Assembly: GCA_013002105.1 (NCBI GenBank)
Contig: JABDKS010000018.1
Coordinates: 1 to 9,410 of the forward strand
DNA length: 9,410 bases
Direction: 5' to 3'
Origin: Pirellulaceae bacterium
Lineage (GTDB): Bacteria; Planctomycetota; Planctomycetia; Pirellulales; Pirellulaceae
Both the position numbers and the translations under genes were made by a program. This document shows, in pieces, positions 6,663 through 9,410 of this stretch (position 1 is its first letter; each line of letters begins with the position of its first letter). A model generated the notes under the pieces. That model had not been told where the DNA came from. It saw only the letters and a list, made by a program, of their open reading frames with translations, and did not search any database.

Positions 6663-7022
6663 CTACGGCTCGACTATATCGACTTCGTCGTCTGCAGTTT
6701 CGGGAATGCCAATGTCCTCGGGCTTCACGGGCGTGCCATCAACAGCGTTGTCGGTATCCACCGCCGCTGGCGCCGCCTCATCCGCGTCCGGCTTCGGTTT
6801 CAAATTTCCGGTCATCGCCATGTAAACAACCAGACCGAGGCCGACCACTAGCATTCCAACATACATCGCGATTTCGAATCGTTTGTTCGACTCAGCGATG
6901 ACCACAGATGGCACGAAAGTGTGCTGACACGAAGAACACGTGACCGGCTGCTCGGAAGCAATTTCTTCGACCGTGATCTGATGTTTGCAATTAGGGCACT
7001 TCGCTTGCACGACGGAACTCAT
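6663..7022 (-). CDS. Zinc-ribbon single-pass membrane protein with acidic tail
   Basis: This 119-residue protein begins with a classic zinc ribbon: CPNC (Cys9, Cys12) and CSSC (Cys29, Cys32), spaced like zinc-ribbon and MJ0042-type N-terminal domains (AKCPNCKHQITVEEI...VTCSSCQHTF). One membrane helix follows (about 51-71, IAMYVGMLVVGLGLVVYMAM). The remaining ~45 residues are Asp/Glu/Pro-rich and presumably disordered. By charge (KR at 47-48 before the helix) the ribbon should be cytoplasmic and the acidic tail periplasmic. Such proteins are common in planctomycetes and have no assigned function. It is the first gene of a possible unit with 6128-6598 and 5713-6042. Confidence 0.83.
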   Translation of the reverse strand: MSSVVQAKCPNCKHQITVEEIASEQPVTCSSCQHTFVPSVVIAESNKRFEIAMYVGMLVVGLGLVVYMAMTGNLKPKPDADEAAPAAVDTDNAVDGTPVKPEDIGIPETADDEVDIVEP

Positions 7023-7330
7023 GAGTGCGTCTCAATTCGTTTTTAGACAGTATTCATCAAAACAAGAGTATATCGTCAATAATAACGCCCGCTACATCGT
7101 CGCTCCAGTGCGAGGGTCGCAACGACCAACGGTTTCCCTGTGGTGATATCACCCACAAACGTTCAGGCGTTCATCTAGGAAAAAGTGTTCTCCAAAACGT
7201 ACGCCCAGCAGCACGGATGCGCGTTCGCATGGCAGTCAGATGAGTTCCGACGGTACGGCAATCCGCATCCGCCGCGTTTAATCCACGGCTCGACTGCAAG
7301 GCGGGCTGCCAATTCGGATCGTCATGTTGT
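7023..7330. other. Intergenic region with a palindrome
   Basis: These 308 bases lie upstream of the 6663-7022 gene and after the stop of the BtrH-like gene. The left part (7040-7085) is AT-rich against the background and could hold the promoter of the zinc-ribbon gene. Frames across the rest are open by GC bias. A minus-strand frame continuing from the BtrH-like gene in another phase (to 7171) is discussed as a possible frameshift tail. Confidence 0.4.
7142..7153. promoter_or_regulatory. 12-base perfect palindrome, possible operator
   Basis: ggtgatatcacc at 7142-7153 is a perfect palindrome that extends on both sides (gtg on the left, cac on the right) if one base is bulged. It lies about 120 bases upstream of the zinc-ribbon gene start, where a dimeric regulator could bind. 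A 12-base palindrome can also occur by chance; no regulator is visible. Confidence 0.25.
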
Positions 7331-8389
7331 TCAAGTTTTCGATGTTCGTTGGATCCGACCAGAATCCGAAGGGCCCTTCGCGACAGTTGGGCAGCGGCGC
7401 GGACCGCTGCACGCATCACGTAGATCAGTCATAACCGATTCTTCGCGCGACGAAATGTCGACCAGGAGTTCCGAGGCCTTTTGGATGAATTGCACGTCCG
7501 CGGATTCCCCCGCGTCGAAGAAGCAGTCCGCCACGGTCGACCAGAGAGTGGCGATTCGGTCCAACGCAATCGACGCTTTTTTGAGCTCCGCCAGAGAGGT
7601 CAACTCATGAGCCTCCAGCAAAAAGTCGCGGTATAGATTACGAAACAGCGCGCCGCCAGTACCGGCCCGCTCCATTAACATCGACGTTGTCTGGAAGTCT
7701 CGTTTGATATGATTGCTGGAAGCGAACCACTTCTTGATCTCACGGCTTGTTTTCAGGATGCCTTTGTAGGAAATGTTCGTGATCGGTGGATTCAGGTAGT
7801 CAGTCGCGTTATTCCAGATGGCTGTCACGACCACATCCGCTAACTCGTCAGGCTCGACCGCGCCGGAAATCCAGTACGACAAGTTCTTTGATGACATCGG
7901 GCCTTTCTCGCTTCGGGCACGGGCAAGGCTGTCCAACGAGGTTGTGACTTGGCCGCCCTGCTGATCCGTGTCGATCAAATAGGCAACCTCATCGTCGTAA
8001 CCATAAAGAGCGACATAATGGCCGGCGAAATGTATGGGCGTTGAAAAGTAGTCCAGGTGGAAGCAATCGAGTTTGAGTCCGACCGGCGTATCCGCATCAA
8101 TCAACCGAACGACGTTTTCCCAGGCTTTCTTGGTCGACGCCGTCTGCTGCACATTGAGCGTCAGATTCAGATTGCGGCAGATGTTAGCGGTCAGTAAATC
8201 GGGTTTGATGCGACCGCCAATGAACGGAAAGTCCATCGATTTCATGTTCCAAAAAATGTACCCGAGACCTTCGCCGAGACCAAAGAGCATTGGCTCGGAA
8301 AGCTCAATGCCAAGCTGATTGAGCAAACAGCCTGTCGCGGTTGTTTCGCAATGTTGCCCGGCAAATGGCTTGAACTCTTTTACGTTCAT
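7331..8389 (-). CDS. BtrH N-terminal domain / DUF4872 family protein
   Basis: This 352-residue protein matches the BtrH_N family, named for butirosin BtrH, which moves an acyl group from a carrier protein to an aminoglycoside. The family has a C39-peptidase-like papain fold. The motif GQHCETTATGCLLNQLGIELSE (11-32) carries the candidate nucleophile Cys14. FGLGEGLGYIF (36-46) is the family glycine loop. HFAGHYVALYGYDDEVAYLIDTD (120-142) carries the candidate catalytic His (His124) and an acidic partner (Asp140). The DUF4872-like helical C-terminal region spans about 180-326. The last ~26 residues (CSGPRRCPTVAKGP...) are unlike the family and may reflect a frameshift. No acyl carrier protein, NRPS/PKS or aminoglycoside gene is nearby, so the substrate is unknown. 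It lies 65 bases downstream of the secreted-protein gene in the same direction. Confidence 0.85.
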   Translation of the reverse strand: MNVKEFKPFAGQHCETTATGCLLNQLGIELSEPMLFGLGEGLGYIFWNMKSMDFPFIGGRIKPDLLTANICRNLNLTLNVQQTASTKKAWENVVRLIDADTPVGLKLDCFHLDYFSTPIHFAGHYVALYGYDDEVAYLIDTDQQGGQVTTSLDSLARARSEKGPMSSKNLSYWISGAVEPDELADVVVTAIWNNATDYLNPPITNISYKGILKTSREIKKWFASSNHIKRDFQTTSMLMERAGTGGALFRNLYRDFLLEAHELTSLAELKKASIALDRIATLWSTVADCFFDAGESADVQFIQKASELLVDISSREESVMTDLRDACSGPRRCPTVAKGPSDSGRIQRTSKT

Positions 8390-8454
8390 GTCGCGATCAT
8401 TGGAGGTTGCGTCAATGTCGAGCGATCAGTTGGAGAGATCTGGCACCAACGAGA

Positions 8455-9012
8455 TTACAAATCGGAATTGGCGGGTCTTGCTACAAGGTCCCACTGCATC
8501 CAGGCCGTTTTGGCAGAACCTTTCTTTGACGGGTTTCGCCCGGTCGTCCAAATGATTCTCGCGCCATCGAAGACATGCGAAATTTGACTCATGTGATTTG
8601 GAGTTTCTTGAATGCCTTTTGATTCGCTCGCTGCAATCGACCAAGTCATCGTGTTCGTCTGGCCATTCCAATTCCCAGATGCATGTCTAGTCTTTTTCCC
8701 ACCTATCACCGCTGTGTAACTGTTGGCATCGGCATCGTATTGCATGATCCAGGTTCCGCGCACCCATCTCGGACAGGTGTACCGCTGATAGGCGAATCGC
8801 AACTCCAGGCAATTCGCTGTTTCGCGGCGCCGCACGGCAGCCAGATGTGCGCGGTTTTGATCGATCATCCAGTCGCCGCGGTAGTGATGGAGTTCCCCGA
8901 TCTCTGCTCTTGCCGGACTGGTTATCAAAAATCCAAATATCGCGATGCAAACGACTAACAAACGCAGGTGCAAAATGTCGTGAATGAAGTTCCGGCGAGA
9001 GTTCGCGGTCAT
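8455..9012 (-). CDS. Secreted DUF1579-like protein
   Basis: From the ATG at 9012 this is a 185-residue protein with a signal peptide: basic RR at 6-7, a hydrophobic LLVVCIAIFGFLI core, and likely cleavage after TSPARA (Ala36). The mature part starts with a W-containing strand (YRGDWMID), then LRFAYQRYTCPRWVRGTWIMQYDADANSYTAVI, HASGNWNGQTNTMTWSI, and a final AWMQWDLVARP strand. The order 'G-x-W, YDxxxxxY, SGxWxGxTxTMTW' resembles DUF1579-type, lipocalin-like proteins; this is a resemblance, not a firm match. The frame is open to ATGs at 9027 and 9096, but those would give an overlong leader. The start at 9012 also has GGGGA upstream. The protein is predicted to be periplasmic or secreted; its ligand is unknown. 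Confidence 0.75.
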   Translation of the reverse strand: MTANSRRNFIHDILHLRLLVVCIAIFGFLITSPARAEIGELHHYRGDWMIDQNRAHLAAVRRRETANCLELRFAYQRYTCPRWVRGTWIMQYDADANSYTAVIGGKKTRHASGNWNGQTNTMTWSIAASESKGIQETPNHMSQISHVFDGARIIWTTGRNPSKKGSAKTAWMQWDLVARPANSDL

Positions 9013-9168
9013 TGGGGCGTTCCCCATGATGTTTCCCGGTGATTGTTCGTTGTCGACATTGTAGCGTGAGGGAGCGATTTGGATCGGTGAATTCATCCCT
9101 TGCCGTTATCGACGACAGAACTAGCTGGACAATGCCACTTTGGGATTAGAACGTCATGTTTTCCCGTT

Positions 9169-9184
9169 CCGTTAGCCGCACGGC
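9169..9184 (+). repeat. 16-base direct repeat, left copy (right copy 9356-9371)
   Basis: ccgttagccgcacggc occurs at 9169-9184 and again at 9356-9371. The two copies bracket the inverted-repeat segment 9182-9350. The right copy continues into the longer 33-base interspersed repeat; the left copy stops where the inverted-repeat segment begins. This is what one expects if the left copy is truncated by, or shared with, an inserted element. Confidence 0.75.
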
Positions 9185-9350
9185 ACTTACTTCACTCGCC
9201 CGCTAAAGGGCTGTCGGTCTCTCAGGTACCGGAGAGGGCGGCTTGTTTTGTTTGATGTTTCGTTTTTGGGCCAAGAACCCTCCCCGGCCGCGACGGCGTC
9301 CGAACCTCCCGCCGCGCGGGAGGGTGAATCAGAAATGTAAAGTAAGTGCC
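9182..9350. mobile_element. Putative ~169-base non-coding repeat element with 11-base terminal inverted repeats
   Basis: ggcacttactt (9182-9192) and aagtaagtgcc (9340-9350) are perfect inverted repeats, and 13 of the first 14 bases pair if extended inward. The interior has no reading frame worth calling but several self-complementary blocks: ccggagaggg (9229-9238) with ccctccccgg (9278-9287, one mismatch) and the hairpin at 9305-9323. Size, termini and lack of coding capacity fit a MITE-like or other non-autonomous interspersed repeat. No target-site duplication is certain. It could instead be a structured RNA or an extragenic palindrome cluster. Confidence 0.5.
9305..9323. repeat. GC-rich perfect hairpin inside the right-end element
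   Basis: cctcccgc (9305-9312) pairs perfectly with gcgggagg (9316-9323) around a 3-base loop. No T-tract follows directly, so it is not a standard terminator. The right arm region gggagggt (9318-9325) can instead pair with accctccc (9277-9284), giving two mutually exclusive folds. Confidence 0.65.
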
Positions 9351-9359
9351 ATCGCCCGT

Positions 9360-9392
9360 TAGCCGCACGGCGATAGCCGCGGTTCGTTGCGA
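9360..9392 (+). repeat. 33-base interspersed repeat, exact inverted copy of 5586-5618
   Basis: The 33 bases starting tagccgcacggcgatagccg are the exact reverse complement of 5586-5618. With one mismatch the match extends to 9398 (5580 on the other side). The unit has the same core as the 16-base direct repeats at 9169 and 9356. An identity this long across 3.7 kb of unrelated genes marks it as a dispersed repeat, probably multi-copy in the genome. Confidence 0.85.
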
Positions 9393-9410
9393 GAACAATC
9401 AGAGCTATCG

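Noticed and set aside
7185..7610. 141-codon plus-strand open frame
   Set aside because: Most of it is antisense to the BtrH-like gene; it has no motif and no sensible N-terminus.
9013..9096. Longer starts (9027 and 9096) for the secreted protein gene
   Set aside because: They would place the signal-peptide core about 45 or more residues from the start; 9012 gives a normal leader with a GGGGA upstream.
9169..9410. CRISPR array at the right end
   Set aside because: Only two copies of a 16-base repeat are present, 187 bases apart, without regular spacing; they belong to interspersed palindromic repeats.

Overview
The window looks like chromosome of a planctomycete, most likely of the Pirellulaceae (Rhodopirellula-type). 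The reasons are a TIGR03067-type secreted protein, an exported protein with the planctomycete-style NEGxWPKSWPxELEPLR motif, several small membrane zinc-ribbon proteins, few clear Shine-Dalgarno sites, loose gene spacing and GC-rich interspersed repeats carrying a 'tagccgcacggc' core. This assignment is inference from the sequence alone.

Layout. At the left edge is the 5' part of a minus-strand gene for a membrane-anchored endonuclease/exonuclease/phosphatase (DNase I-like) protein. It is absent from a simple ATG-to-stop ORF list because it runs off the window. A 386-base divergent intergenic region with a strong hairpin (482-514) separates it from the only plus-strand gene, sucB, the E2 succinyltransferase of the 2-oxoglutarate dehydrogenase complex (826-2163). 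Every later gene is on the minus strand: a TIGR03067-like secreted protein (2225-2773), a conserved His-motif protein (2971-3387), an ankyrin-repeat protein (3495-4061), a membrane-anchored hypothetical (4115-4513), an exported planctomycete protein (4730-5404), a small conserved protein (5713-6042), two zinc-ribbon membrane proteins (6128-6598 and 6663-7022), a BtrH_N/DUF4872-family cysteine acyltransferase or peptidase-like protein (7331-8389), and a secreted DUF1579-like protein (8455-9012).

The last ~250 bases are non-coding repeat. A ~169-base segment bounded by 11-base perfect inverted repeats (9182-9350) is flanked by 16-base direct repeats. Next to it, 33 bases (9360-9392) recur exactly, inverted, at 5586-5618, where they form one arm of a large imperfect palindrome.

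How the genes work together. No single pathway unites the window. SucB is core TCA-cycle metabolism and appears monocistronic, with no sucA or lpd beside it. The minus-strand genes are mostly uncharacterised envelope or exported proteins. Plausible transcription units are 7022 to 5713 (two zinc-ribbon proteins, then the small conserved protein), 4513 to 3495, and 9012 to 7331 (secreted protein, then the BtrH-like protein), but only spacing and orientation support these. I do not see a CRISPR array, phage module, tRNA, rRNA or a convincing new multi-gene system. The items most worth following are the apparent catalytic-residue loss in the DNase I-like protein, the orphan BtrH-family gene with its odd C-terminus, and the repeat element at the right end.
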